Shown in pieces: positions 17,710 through 26,487 of a stretch of DNA of 64,000 nucleotides. The notes below the pieces were generated by a model. That model was not told the DNA's origin. It searched no databases and worked only from the letters and a program-made list of their open reading frames with translations. Source of the stretch: Deltaproteobacteria bacterium (lineage in GTDB: Bacteria > Desulfobacterota > JAFDED01); contig JAFDED010000012.1 in assembly GCA_019310535.1 (NCBI GenBank), positions 1-64,000 on the forward strand. Reading direction: 5' to 3'. How positions within the stretch are numbered: the first letter of the stretch is position 1; each line of letters starts with the position of its first letter. The position numbers were made by a program, and so were the translations under genes.

Positions 17710-18867
17710 TTGAAAAGCCTGGCCATCTTGGGATCGACAGGATCCATTGGCTCTAACGCGCTTGATGTTGTCCGTCAACATCGTGACCGCTTCGAGGTTG
17801 TTGCCCTAGCTGCAGGGAACAACATAGACGCTCTTTTAAAGCAGATGAGAGAATTTCGCCCACGATTGGTCTCAGTGGCCGATCAAGGGCTGGCGGAGAA
17901 GCTGGAGGCCCGTTGGGCGGATCAGGACAGAGTGGAAATTTTTTGGGGACCGGAAGGACTGGAGCGCATAGCAACAGCGGAGGGCGCCGACCTGGTTGTA
18001 TCGGCCCTGACGGGGTCGGTTGGCTTGATTCCCACAATGCGGGCAATTGACATGGGAAAGGACGTGGCACTGGCCAATAAAGAAGTGCTGGTGATGGCCG
18101 GTGAGCTGGTCCTGCAGCAAGCCAGAGATACGGGGAGCAAGTTGCTACCTGTGGATAGCGAACTGAGCGCGATATTCCAGGCCATGAGGGGCCACCATTA
18201 TGAAGAGGTGCGCCGAATCCTCCTGACCGCTTCGGGTGGGCCTTTCCTGGGTTGGTCACGAGAACAGCTCAGTGGCGTCTCGCCAGAGAAAGCGATGGGC
18301 CATCCCAACTGGAACATGGGCAAAAAGGTGACGCTGGATTCGGCTACTCTCATGAATAAGGGATTGGAAGTGATTGAGACCCGGTGGTTTTTTGACATTC
18401 CACCGGGAAATATCGAGGTGTACATCCACCCCCAGAGTATCGTTCATTCCATGGTGGAATACCATGACGGATCGGTGATCGCCCAGATGGGAATCCCGGA
18501 TATGCGCATCCCCATTGCATACGCCATGTCTTATCCCCAGCGGATACAGAACACATTACCATCGCTGGATCTTTTGCACCTAAGAACGCTCACGTTCTTG
18601 CCACCCGATCGGGAGACTTTCCCCTGTTTGGGGCTTGCATACAGGGCCCTGGATCAAGGCGGAACGTATCCTACGGTGCTGAATGCCGCAAACGAGGTGG
18701 CAGGCCAGGCTTTTCTCAATAGGCGGATCCGGTTTCAGCAGATCAGCGGCGTGGTGGAGCGGGCTCTGGAGAGTCACATCGGGCATCCGGTACGCTCTCT
18801 GGAGGATGTGATAGAAGCCGATGCGTGGACGCGAAAAGAATGCAGCCGGTGGGTCGATGGAGGATAA
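17710..18867 (+). CDS. dxr: 1-deoxy-D-xylulose 5-phosphate reductoisomerase
   Basis: 385 aa from TTG 17710, supported by TAGGAGGCAAGG directly upstream and by family length. It carries out the NADPH-dependent second step of the MEP isoprenoid pathway. The NADPH fold is ILGSTGSIGSNALDVV; the substrate/metal region has ANKEVLVMAGELV, PVDSELSAIFQ, TASGGPF, and WNMGKKVTLDSATLMNKGLE, where the metal-binding Asp and Glu lie. Its products feed UppS upstream in the same operon. Cytoplasmic. Confidence 0.96.
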   Translation: MKSLAILGSTGSIGSNALDVVRQHRDRFEVVALAAGNNIDALLKQMREFRPRLVSVADQGLAEKLEARWADQDRVEIFWGPEGLERIATAEGADLVVSALTGSVGLIPTMRAIDMGKDVALANKEVLVMAGELVLQQARDTGSKLLPVDSELSAIFQAMRGHHYEEVRRILLTASGGPFLGWSREQLSGVSPEKAMGHPNWNMGKKVTLDSATLMNKGLEVIETRWFFDIPPGNIEVYIHPQSIVHSMVEYHDGSVIAQMGIPDMRIPIAYAMSYPQRIQNTLPSLDLLHLRTLTFLPPDRETFPCLGLAYRALDQGGTYPTVLNAANEVAGQAFLNRRIRFQQISGVVERALESHIGHPVRSLEDVIEADAWTRKECSRWVDGG

Positions 18868-19036
18868 GAAAGGCTTTGCAGAAATAGTCCTTCAAAATGG
18901 CCGTTTATGCGATAAAAACCGAAAGCATTCATCGCCGGATGCATTTTCATATAAGTAATGTGCACAGTTACACGTATGAGGTCAGTCGACCTGTCCATTG
19001 GAGAAAGTAATCACAAGAAATGGAGTGTAGAAACCC

Positions 19037-20122
19037 ATGTTTGAACAAATTCTGCAATTACTCTGGACGCTCCTGTCGGCGGGAATCGTCCTGGGTGTCC
19101 TGATTTTCGTCCACGAACTGGGCCACTTTTTACTGGCCAAGCGGCTGGGAGTAAAGGTGCTGAAATTTTCTCTGGGCTTTGGCTCGCGCCTGGTTAGCAA
19201 AAAAATCGGGGAAACCGAATATCAGATCTCCGCATTTCCGCTGGGCGGGTATGTCAAAATGGTTGGAGAGAACCCCGAAGACCAGGTAAGTCCTGAAGAA
19301 GAGACACGCTCGTTTTCCGGACAAAGACTGTGGAAGCGGATCGCAATCGTTGTGGCGGGACCGGGATTTAACTTTCTTTTTGCCATGGTGATTTTTTCAA
19401 TGTTGTTCTTTGTGGGTATTCCATCTCTTACCACTGAGATTGGAGATATCCGCAAAGGGTTCCCTTCTGAAAAGGCGGGCCTGCAGCCCGGCGATGTGAT
19501 TGCAGCCGTCAACGGAAGGAAGATTCAATTCTGGGAAGAACTATCCGAATCTATCCGTAACAGTCAGGGGCGGCCTTTGACGTTCACTGTGTTGCGCGGT
19601 GAAAAAACCTTTGATATCTCTATATCACCGGTCAATTCATCGGGGCAAAACCTCTTTGGCGAGGAGGTTTCCAACTGGATTATCGGGATTAGTGGCTCAA
19701 GCAATTATATCAACCGCCGTTTTGGCCCGTTGACATCCATCTGGAGAGGTGTGGAACAGACTTGGAAAATCAGTCAATTGACGATTTTGAGCGTGGTAAA
19801 GCTCATTCAGCGAATCATACCCATGGACACGCTGGGGGGACCCATTCTGATTGCGCAACTGGCGGGAAAGCAGGCCAGGGAGGGGATATTGAACTTTTTC
19901 TTTTTTATGGCCCTGATCAGCGTGAACCTGGGCATCCTTAATCTGCTTCCCATACCCATACTGGATGGCGGCCATCTTTTGTTTTTCATGATCGAGGCCG
20001 TGGTGGGCGTTCCCGTTAAGGCCCGATTTAGAGAGGTAGCGCAACAGGTTGGAATATTCTTGCTGATAGTTCTCATGGCCTTTGTCTTTTATAATGACAT
20101 TATGCGTAATTGGAAACCCTGA
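19037..20122 (+). CDS. rseP: RIP zinc metalloprotease RseP
   Basis: 361 aa inner-membrane site-2 protease. The zinc site HELGH is in the first transmembrane segment (about residues 29-33), and the second zinc/structural motif NLLPIPILDGGHLLFF is near residue 305. One PDZ domain sits between them (FPSEKAGLQPGDVIAAVNGR, about residues 140-200); E. coli RseP has two, and the shorter one-PDZ form is common outside gammaproteobacteria. It cleaves anti-sigma factors and signal-peptide remnants in the membrane. Separated from dxr by 169 nt; its stop is directly followed by tsaB. Confidence 0.95.
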   Translation: MFEQILQLLWTLLSAGIVLGVLIFVHELGHFLLAKRLGVKVLKFSLGFGSRLVSKKIGETEYQISAFPLGGYVKMVGENPEDQVSPEEETRSFSGQRLWKRIAIVVAGPGFNFLFAMVIFSMLFFVGIPSLTTEIGDIRKGFPSEKAGLQPGDVIAAVNGRKIQFWEELSESIRNSQGRPLTFTVLRGEKTFDISISPVNSSGQNLFGEEVSNWIIGISGSSNYINRRFGPLTSIWRGVEQTWKISQLTILSVVKLIQRIIPMDTLGGPILIAQLAGKQAREGILNFFFFMALISVNLGILNLLPIPILDGGHLLFFMIEAVVGVPVKARFREVAQQVGIFLLIVLMAFVFYNDIMRNWKP

Positions 20123-20123
20123 T

Positions 20124-20816
20124 ATGCGAGTGCTGGCTGTGGATACCGCTACACCATGGGAAGCCCTCGCCATCCTGGAAGATGATCATATATGTGCAGA
20201 GATCGCGGTGAAGGCTGAGACAACGCATTCAGTTCGTCTTTTGCCCGCTCTGGCACAAATGCTAAAGGAATGCGGCCTGTCTCCTGAAGATGTAGATGTG
20301 TATGCCGCAGGTATCGGCCCGGGGTCATTTACCGGCCTGCGTATCGGGCTGGCTTTGATCAAAGGAATGTCCATGGCTTGCGCTCAACCGGCCATTGGGA
20401 TTCCCACCCTGGATGCAATGGCGCAGTCGTTATCCTATACCTCGCTAACGGTTTGCCCGCTGATAAATGCCCGAAGGAATGAGGTTTTCGCGGCTGTTTA
20501 CCGACCCAATACCCATGGAATCCTGGCCAGAAGCTCACCGTTCCTGGTTATAGCGCCCGAGGGGCTGCATTCCATCCTGGGAGACGAAACCGTGGTTTTT
20601 ATGGGCGACGGTGTACCGCCCAACCGGGAGAGACTCCGACAATCCCTGGGCGAACGGGCCGTCTTTGCACCACCGGAAACGTGGCACCCTCGCGCCTCCG
20701 TCATCGGGAGAATGGCCCTAGAGGCACTCAAAGCGAGTCAGTCAAAAAAAATGCCTCCACTGGTTCCGATTTACGTGCGCTTATCTGATGCAGAGATTCA
20801 TTGGAAAGAAAGGTAG
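20124..20816 (+). CDS. tsaB: tRNA threonylcarbamoyladenosine biosynthesis protein TsaB
   Basis: 230 aa from ATG 20124, one base after the rseP stop; an upstream in-frame ATG (20082) would lie inside rseP and is rejected. The actin/ASKHA-like fold begins MRVLAVDTATPWEALAI and includes the TsaB hallmark GIGPGSFTGLRIGLALIKG. TsaB works with TsaD and TsaE to make t6A37 in ANN-decoding tRNAs. The N-terminal domain is well kept; the C-terminal part is variable, as is normal. Confidence 0.93.
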   Translation: MRVLAVDTATPWEALAILEDDHICAEIAVKAETTHSVRLLPALAQMLKECGLSPEDVDVYAAGIGPGSFTGLRIGLALIKGMSMACAQPAIGIPTLDAMAQSLSYTSLTVCPLINARRNEVFAAVYRPNTHGILARSSPFLVIAPEGLHSILGDETVVFMGDGVPPNRERLRQSLGERAVFAPPETWHPRASVIGRMALEALKASQSKKMPPLVPIYVRLSDAEIHWKER

Positions 20817-20864
20817 TCCAATCCGTTCCGATATTCCGCCGTACCTCCGGTAGGTAGAGAAAAG

Positions 20865-20894
20865 TTGACAAAATTACTTTAAATCGGCTACAGT
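20865..20894 (+). promoter_or_regulatory. Strong sigma70-like promoter upstream of the DUF465/ilv genes
   Basis: TTGACA (20865-20870), 18-nt spacer, TACAGT (20889-20894). About 200 nt without an ORF follow before the DUF465 gene, ending in several T-rich stretches (20995-21020), so a leader or small RNA is possible. Confidence 0.55.
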
Positions 20895-21104
20895 AATGCT
20901 CATAGTGTGATCTTCTGCCCGAGTCTCCAGGTTTAAGATTGAAGAGGCGCTCAGGATTTATAAAAGGTCTCTTCGCGACCGGTTCTCAGAGGCAGTTTTA
21001 GTTTTATTTCTTATGACGTAATTAGTTGCACGAAGGCGATTAACCACGCCTCTATACTGCATGGATTAAGGATAAATCGTGATATTAGCAAGAAAGGGGG
21101 CAAG

Positions 21105-21332
21105 ATGGAGGAGTGCGATAGACGGTTGATTCAGCAGTGGCTCGATAAAGACCAACAACTACGTCAGTGTGTTGAAGAACACCAGAAACTGGAAAAAAAA
21201 CTCGAACAAATGCAAGCTCGCCCCTACTTGTCCACCGAGGATGAAATAGAGATCAAGAAAATTAAGAAGCTGAAGCTGGCCGAAAAAGACCGGATCGAAA
21301 AAATTCTTGCCCGGTATCGAGCCATGGCGTGA
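21105..21332 (+). CDS. Small coiled-coil protein of the DUF465 (YdcH-like) family
   Basis: 75 aa, almost wholly helical and charged: RRLIQQWLDKDQQLRQCVEE in the first half and EIEIKKIKKLKLAEKDRIEK in the second, with the central PYLSTEDE turn. The second half (LKKxKLxxKDxI) is the DUF465 hallmark. Good SD (AAAGGGGG) before ATG 21105. The function of the family is not established. Located alone between tsaB and ilvB, with a promoter about 210 nt upstream. Confidence 0.8.
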   Translation: MEECDRRLIQQWLDKDQQLRQCVEEHQKLEKKLEQMQARPYLSTEDEIEIKKIKKLKLAEKDRIEKILARYRAMA

Positions 21333-21487
21333 GACATTGAGGACAAAAAGGTGTTGCCTTGTTTTGAATGGAGCAAAACGGTGAAATTTATGGGTGCAAG
21401 GCTGTGTAAAGCTCCATTTTTAAGAAGATGTAGCACACACGCCTCGGCTTTTCCGGAACTTCTTGTGGAAAAGGCAGGTTACCGGCT

Positions 21488-23185
21488 GTGAGCGAAAAGA
21501 AGACAGGGGCCAGGATATTATTAGAATGCCTGGTTGAAGAGGGAGTTGATGCAATATTCGGATTTCCCGGTGGGGCGGTGCTGGATATCTTTGATTGCCT
21601 GGGCGAATCCCGGTTCAAATTTATTCTGACACGCCACGAGCAAGGAGCTGTACACGCGGCGGATGGATATGCGCGCGTATCCGGCAAAACGGGGGTATGT
21701 ATCGTCACGTCCGGGCCGGGAGCAACGAACACAGTAACGGGCATCGCCACCGCCTGCATGGATTCGATACCCCTGGTGATAATTACAGGGCAGGTACCTA
21801 CTCTGCTCATCGGAAATGACGCGTTTCAGGAAGCGGACATCGTTGGGATAACCCGTCCCTGTACCAAGCACAACTATCTTGTCAAAAACATCGAGGATCT
21901 GCACAGCACCGTCAAGGAGGCATTTTACGTGGCACGCACCGGACGTCCGGGTCCGATTCTGGTAGATGTTCCAAAAGATGTGCAGCGTGTCACCTTGTCC
22001 ACTGACAGCCATGGGAAGGCAAGAGCGCGCAAGTACCGCCTTCAAGTGCGCCCCCATGCGGGCCAGATCCGCAGAGCCATGGAAGCTATCCGTAAATCCA
22101 ACCGTCCAGTGGTTTATGCGGGAGGAGGAATCATTACCTCGGGTGCGTCGAGGGATCTGATCCAGTTTTGCGAGAGCCTCTCTTTGCCCATAACCCTCAC
22201 TCTCATGGGCCTTGGCGGGTTTCCGGGTACGCATCCACTGTTTTTGGGAATGTTGGGCATGCATGGCACGTTCCCGGCCAACATGGCAGTGACGGAATGT
22301 GATTGTCTCATCGCACTGGGCGCGCGTTTTGATGACCGGGTCACTGGGAATGTAGCAGAATTCGCACCCAAAGCCAAAATCATCCAGGTGGACATTGATC
22401 CCTCTTCCATCAGCAAGAACGTACCGGTGGATATTCCTATTGTAGGAGATGTGGGCGACGTCCTCCGTCGATGGAACAGGATGCTGGATGAGAAAGATCG
22501 ACAAAAAACAGCGAGCCTGTGCAAGGAATGGACGGAGCAGATCGATGCGTGGAAGCGTTCCCACCAGCTTTCCTATAAAGTTAACAACAAAGGAACAATC
22601 AAACCCCAATTCGTCGTGGAGAAACTCTACGAGCTGACCCGTGGTAATGCAATCATCAGTACCGAGGTAGGACAGAACCAGATGTGGACCGCACAATTTT
22701 ATCGGTTTGACCATCCGCGGACCATCCTCACATCCGGAGGTCTTGGAACAATGGGCTATGGATTCCCCGCCGCTATCGGCGCGCAGGTTGCCGCCCCCGA
22801 CCGGACGGTCATCGATATTGCCGGAGACGGCTCCATACAGATGAATATTCAGGAACTGGCCACCGCCGTCCAGCACCAACTCCCCGTGAAAGTGGCCATT
22901 TTGAACAACGGTTTCCTGGGCATGGTGCGGCAATGGCAGGAGTTGTTCTACGGAAAGCGTTATAGTCACACGGAAATGCCGCAATTGCCTGATTACGTCA
23001 AGCTGGCCGAAGCATACAATGCGGTGGGCCTGCGTGCCACAACAGTCAAGGAGGTAGAGCCAGTCATTCGCAAGGCTCTGGCAGAGCCCGGGCCGGTTAT
23101 TATGGACTTTTTGGTGGAGCAGGAAGAAGGCGTCTACCCCATGGTGCCTGCGGGCGCTTCCATCCGTGAGATGCTCCTGCTTTGA
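21488..23185 (+). CDS. ilvB: Acetolactate synthase large (catalytic) subunit
   Basis: 565 aa, GTG start 21488. A ThDP enzyme making 2-acetolactate or 2-aceto-2-hydroxybutyrate for Val/Leu/Ile. Three domains are visible: N-terminal PYR (GFPGGAVLDIFDCL, HEQGAVHAADGYARVSGKTG with the catalytic Glu), a central FAD-type domain (residues about 190-330), and C-terminal PP with GDGSIQMNIQELATA and NNGFLGMVRQWQELFY for Mg-ThDP. Followed after 95 nt by the regulatory subunit gene. Confidence 0.96.
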   Translation: MSEKKTGARILLECLVEEGVDAIFGFPGGAVLDIFDCLGESRFKFILTRHEQGAVHAADGYARVSGKTGVCIVTSGPGATNTVTGIATACMDSIPLVIITGQVPTLLIGNDAFQEADIVGITRPCTKHNYLVKNIEDLHSTVKEAFYVARTGRPGPILVDVPKDVQRVTLSTDSHGKARARKYRLQVRPHAGQIRRAMEAIRKSNRPVVYAGGGIITSGASRDLIQFCESLSLPITLTLMGLGGFPGTHPLFLGMLGMHGTFPANMAVTECDCLIALGARFDDRVTGNVAEFAPKAKIIQVDIDPSSISKNVPVDIPIVGDVGDVLRRWNRMLDEKDRQKTASLCKEWTEQIDAWKRSHQLSYKVNNKGTIKPQFVVEKLYELTRGNAIISTEVGQNQMWTAQFYRFDHPRTILTSGGLGTMGYGFPAAIGAQVAAPDRTVIDIAGDGSIQMNIQELATAVQHQLPVKVAILNNGFLGMVRQWQELFYGKRYSHTEMPQLPDYVKLAEAYNAVGLRATTVKEVEPVIRKALAEPGPVIMDFLVEQEEGVYPMVPAGASIREMLLL

Positions 23186-23280
23186 GCGCCCGTCTCCGAT
23201 GCGGCCTGAAATGGCGGGAAGCTTAACGCCGTTTTTGCTCTGTTTATTGATACTTCAATGCTGATCTGAAGGTAGGATGA

Positions 23281-23763
23281 ATGAGACACGTCATCTCCGT
23301 CCTCGTTGACAATGTGCCCGGAGTTGTTTCCCGCATATCCGGACTTTTTAGCGGTCGGGGATTTAATATCGAGAGTTTTGTCGGCGCTCCATCTCTTGAT
23401 CCTAATTTTTCGCGCATAATTATCGTCACAGAGGGAAACGACCAGATAATAGAGCAGATCATAAAGCAGCTCAACAAGCTCATCGACGTGATCAAGGTGA
23501 CAGACCTGACAGGAAGCCAGTTTGTGGATCGCGAGATGATCCTCATCCGGGTGAAGGCCGAAGAAAGCAACCGGGCTGAGGTGCTGCGCATTGTGGATAT
23601 ATTCCGCGGAAAGATTGTGGATGTAAGTCCCAACTTTTATACCATTGAGATCACAGGCGACCAGGGCAAATTGGAGGCGATCCTGGATCTGTTGAAACCA
23701 CTTGGTATTCAAGAGATCGTCCGCAGCGGCTGCATTGCATTGCCCCGCGCCAAGAAAAAATGA
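23281..23763 (+). CDS. ilvN: Acetolactate synthase small (regulatory) subunit
   Basis: 160 aa with an N-terminal ACT domain (RHVISVLVDNVPGVVSRIS, GRGFNIESFVG) that binds valine, and the C-terminal ALS small-subunit domain (about residues 85-160). It gives feedback inhibition to IlvB encoded upstream. The length fits the IlvH/IlvN family of ~160 residues. Good SD-like GGTAGG upstream of ATG 23281. Confidence 0.95.
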   Translation: MRHVISVLVDNVPGVVSRISGLFSGRGFNIESFVGAPSLDPNFSRIIIVTEGNDQIIEQIIKQLNKLIDVIKVTDLTGSQFVDREMILIRVKAEESNRAEVLRIVDIFRGKIVDVSPNFYTIEITGDQGKLEAILDLLKPLGIQEIVRSGCIALPRAKKK

Positions 23764-23791
23764 GAATGTTCCGAAGGAATGAGCGAGCCCC

Positions 23792-24442
23792 ATGACGAAA
23801 GTTGATGAAGGCCGAGTCGTTCGAGAGGGATATCCCTTCTGTATTATCCCCGCCGTTGCTGGTTTTATCCTGTTAGCGCTGCAATGGTTTATCGCCGGAG
23901 CCCTCTTGATGGTTATCGCCCTGTTTTGCCTGTATTTCTTTCGCAATCCGCAACGCCGGACACCACAAGAGACCGGGGCCGTAATCGCCCCGGCGGACGG
24001 CAAGGTTATTCAAGTTGATCCATCATTTTATGAAGCCCGATTCCTTGGCACCTCGATGAAAAAAGTCAGCATTTTCATGAGCCTTTTTGATGTGCATGTC
24101 AACCGGTTTCCCGTGTCGGGTGTTGTCAGGCGCATATCATATCATCCGGGGCGGTTTTTTTCTGCCAACCGGAACAAAGCTTCCAGGGAAAATGAACAGA
24201 ATGCGCTCTTTCTGGAAACCCCCAGTGGACAGAACATACTCATGATCCAGATTGCCGGCGTGGTGGCACGTCGGATAGTCTGCTGGGCTGAGGAGGGCGA
24301 CCGTGTGGTGGCTGGAAATCGTTTCGGCCTCATCCGATTCGGCAGCCGAGTGGATATCTTTCTTTCGCCCCAATCTCGTCTGGTCGTTCGGCCGGGCGAT
24401 AGGGTTCGCGCCGGGGAGACGGTTGTGGGGTACTTGCCATGA
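23792..24442 (+). CDS. psd: Phosphatidylserine decarboxylase, short proenzyme type
   Basis: 216 aa, the small archaeal/deltaproteobacterial type of Psd. Two N-terminal membrane segments (residues about 12-50), then APADGKVIQVD, SIFMSLFDVHVNRFPVSG, and the self-cleavage site GLIRFGSRVDIF near the C-terminus, where Gly-Ser is cut and Ser becomes the pyruvoyl cofactor. It makes phosphatidylethanolamine. Its last codons overlap the pssA start (ATGA at 24439), so the two consecutive PE-pathway enzymes are translationally coupled. Confidence 0.94.
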   Translation: MTKVDEGRVVREGYPFCIIPAVAGFILLALQWFIAGALLMVIALFCLYFFRNPQRRTPQETGAVIAPADGKVIQVDPSFYEARFLGTSMKKVSIFMSLFDVHVNRFPVSGVVRRISYHPGRFFSANRNKASRENEQNALFLETPSGQNILMIQIAGVVARRIVCWAEEGDRVVAGNRFGLIRFGSRVDIFLSPQSRLVVRPGDRVRAGETVVGYLP

Positions 24443-25278
24443 GAGCGAAAAAAAGACGGGTAACCCTGACTGAAGGCCGCATGAGCAGGGTTCGCAGGGG
24501 CATTTTTATACTACCCAGTGTCTTGACGACCGCCAGTCTGTTCTGCGGCTTTTACTCAATTATATCCTCCATCAAGGGTGATTACAATGCCGCGGCCATA
24601 TCCATCCTGATCGCTGTTTTTTTCGATGCCATGGACGGCAAGGTAGCCCGCGTTACTCGGACCGTGTCGTCTTTCGGCGTGGAATACGACTCTCTTTCCG
24701 ACCTTGTCGCCTTTGGCGTGGCACCGGGGGTCCTGGCATTCAATTGGGTCCTTTCCCCCTTCGGGCGTATGGGGTGGCTGGCGTCTTTTCTGTTTGTGGC
24801 CTGCGGGGCCCTGCGGTTGGCAAGGTTCAATGTTCAGATAGGGCTGATGGACAGCCGCTTTTTTAACGGCCTTCCAATACCCGGAGCAGCCGGTATGGTG
24901 GCCGCAACAGCACTTTTATTCGGCGGGATGGGAATCCATATAGGAAACTTTCCCATGCCTTATTATATAGGATTACTGATCATGATATATGTCCTCTCTT
25001 TTTTAATGGTCAGCAACATCAAGTTTACAAGCTTTAAGGATATGGAGCCCATTAAGCTCAAACCTTTCCGCGCCCTCGTGGTGGCCGTCTTATTTTTAGT
25101 GGTGGTGGCCAGCGAGCCCCATTTGATCATTTTCATCCTGTTTGCTTCGTACGTTATATCGGGCCCTTCCTTTGCAGCCCTGCGTTTTATCCGCAAGCGC
25201 AAAAAGACAATACTGGAACCCGACGCATCAGTTGCCAGAGGGACACTCAGCGAAAGCCCGAAGAAAAATAAAATATAA
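24439..25278 (+). CDS. pssA: CDP-diacylglycerol-serine O-phosphatidyltransferase
   Basis: 279 aa membrane enzyme. The CDP-alcohol phosphatidyltransferase signature DxxDGxxARxxxxxxxxGxxxDxxxD is exact (DAMDGKVAR followed by FGVEYDSLSD), near residues 55-80. About eight hydrophobic segments. It forms phosphatidylserine from CDP-DAG (CdsA, encoded at 16864), which Psd decarboxylates. The start overlaps the psd stop by 4 nt; a second ATG at 24481 is possible. A highly AT-rich spacer separates it from asd. Confidence 0.94.
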   Translation: MRAKKRRVTLTEGRMSRVRRGIFILPSVLTTASLFCGFYSIISSIKGDYNAAAISILIAVFFDAMDGKVARVTRTVSSFGVEYDSLSDLVAFGVAPGVLAFNWVLSPFGRMGWLASFLFVACGALRLARFNVQIGLMDSRFFNGLPIPGAAGMVAATALLFGGMGIHIGNFPMPYYIGLLIMIYVLSFLMVSNIKFTSFKDMEPIKLKPFRALVVAVLFLVVVASEPHLIIFILFASYVISGPSFAALRFIRKRKKTILEPDASVARGTLSESPKKNKI

Positions 25279-25332
25279 AATAAAATAAAAAGTGAAAGGA
25301 TTTCGATACAATTGAAGGAGGATTAATCGAGC

Positions 25333-26352
25333 ATGAGAAAAGGGCTGCACGTGGCAGTCGCGGGGGCTACCGGGGCCGTGGGAAAGGAAATGGTCAAAGT
25401 TCTGGAAGAACGTAACTTTCCGGTTAATGAGCTCAAGCTTCTGGCCTCACAGCGATCCATCGGTCTCACTATGCCGTTTCGTGGTGAGGAATTGCCCATA
25501 GAGCTGTTGACTGAAAAAGCCTTCAGCGGAATTGACCTTGGCCTTTTTTCTCCGGGAGCCGCTGTGAGCAAGGAGTTCGCCCCCATTGCTGCTCAACAGG
25601 GATGCGTTGTGGTAGATAATACCTCCGCTTTTCGGATGAACCCGGATGTTCCTCTCGTGGTGCCGGAGGTCAATGCCCATGCCATTGCCCACTACACGAA
25701 CAAGGGAATAATCGCCAACCCAAACTGTTCCACCATACAGATGGCGGTGGTTCTTAAGCCCATCCATGATGCCGCCCGGGTGCTACGGGTGGTTGTATCC
25801 ACTTACCAGTCCGTATCCGGAACGGGTAAAGAGGCCATTGACGAACTGGAAGCGCAAACCATCAGCATCATGAACTGCAGGCCGGTGACGAAAAAGGTTT
25901 ACCCGCATCAGATCGCCTTCAATTGCCTTCCGCACATTGATGTATTCCTGGATAACGGCTATACCAAGGAAGAAATGAAGATGGTCAACGAAACGAAAAA
26001 AATCATGGAGGACCCCTCTATTCGCATCACTGCCACCACTGTGCGCGTGCCGGTTTTCTATTCCCATTCGGAATCCGTCAATATCGAGACCGAAAGGAAA
26101 TTGACCGTCGATCAGGTTCGCGACATACTCTCAAAGTCGCCGGGGGTGCGCGTAGTGGACGACCCTTCCACCAACACATATCCATTGGCCATCGACGCCG
26201 CGGGGCAGGACGAAACACTGGTGGGGAGGATACGGGATGACGAGAGCATCACATGCGGGATCAACCTCTGGATTGTCGCCGACAACCTTCGAAAGGGCGC
26301 GGCCCTTAACGCCGTCCAGATTGCTGAAATTCTTGCTGAGAAGTATCTTTGA
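25333..26352 (+). CDS. asd: Aspartate-semialdehyde dehydrogenase
   Basis: 339 aa, the common length for the family. It reduces aspartyl phosphate to aspartate semialdehyde for Lys, diaminopimelate, Thr, Met and Ile. Motifs: NADP fold AVAGATGAVGKEMVKVLEER, catalytic Cys in ANPNCSTIQM (about residue 136), the active-site His region RVPVFYSHSESVNIET, and C-terminal NLWIVADNLRKGAALN. SD GAAGGAGG upstream of ATG 25333. Confidence 0.96.
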   Translation: MRKGLHVAVAGATGAVGKEMVKVLEERNFPVNELKLLASQRSIGLTMPFRGEELPIELLTEKAFSGIDLGLFSPGAAVSKEFAPIAAQQGCVVVDNTSAFRMNPDVPLVVPEVNAHAIAHYTNKGIIANPNCSTIQMAVVLKPIHDAARVLRVVVSTYQSVSGTGKEAIDELEAQTISIMNCRPVTKKVYPHQIAFNCLPHIDVFLDNGYTKEEMKMVNETKKIMEDPSIRITATTVRVPVFYSHSESVNIETERKLTVDQVRDILSKSPGVRVVDDPSTNTYPLAIDAAGQDETLVGRIRDDESITCGINLWIVADNLRKGAALNAVQIAEILAEKYL

Positions 26353-26487
26353 AAACTGAGGGCTCTTCATTTGTACATTAATATACGTGGGGCAGGTGAA
26401 ATAGGCGGTAATACCATGAACCTTACCCCCGATGTTGAATAACTGCTTCTCTGCAGGCTGGCAGGGAAGCAATCCCGTGAAGACGAC

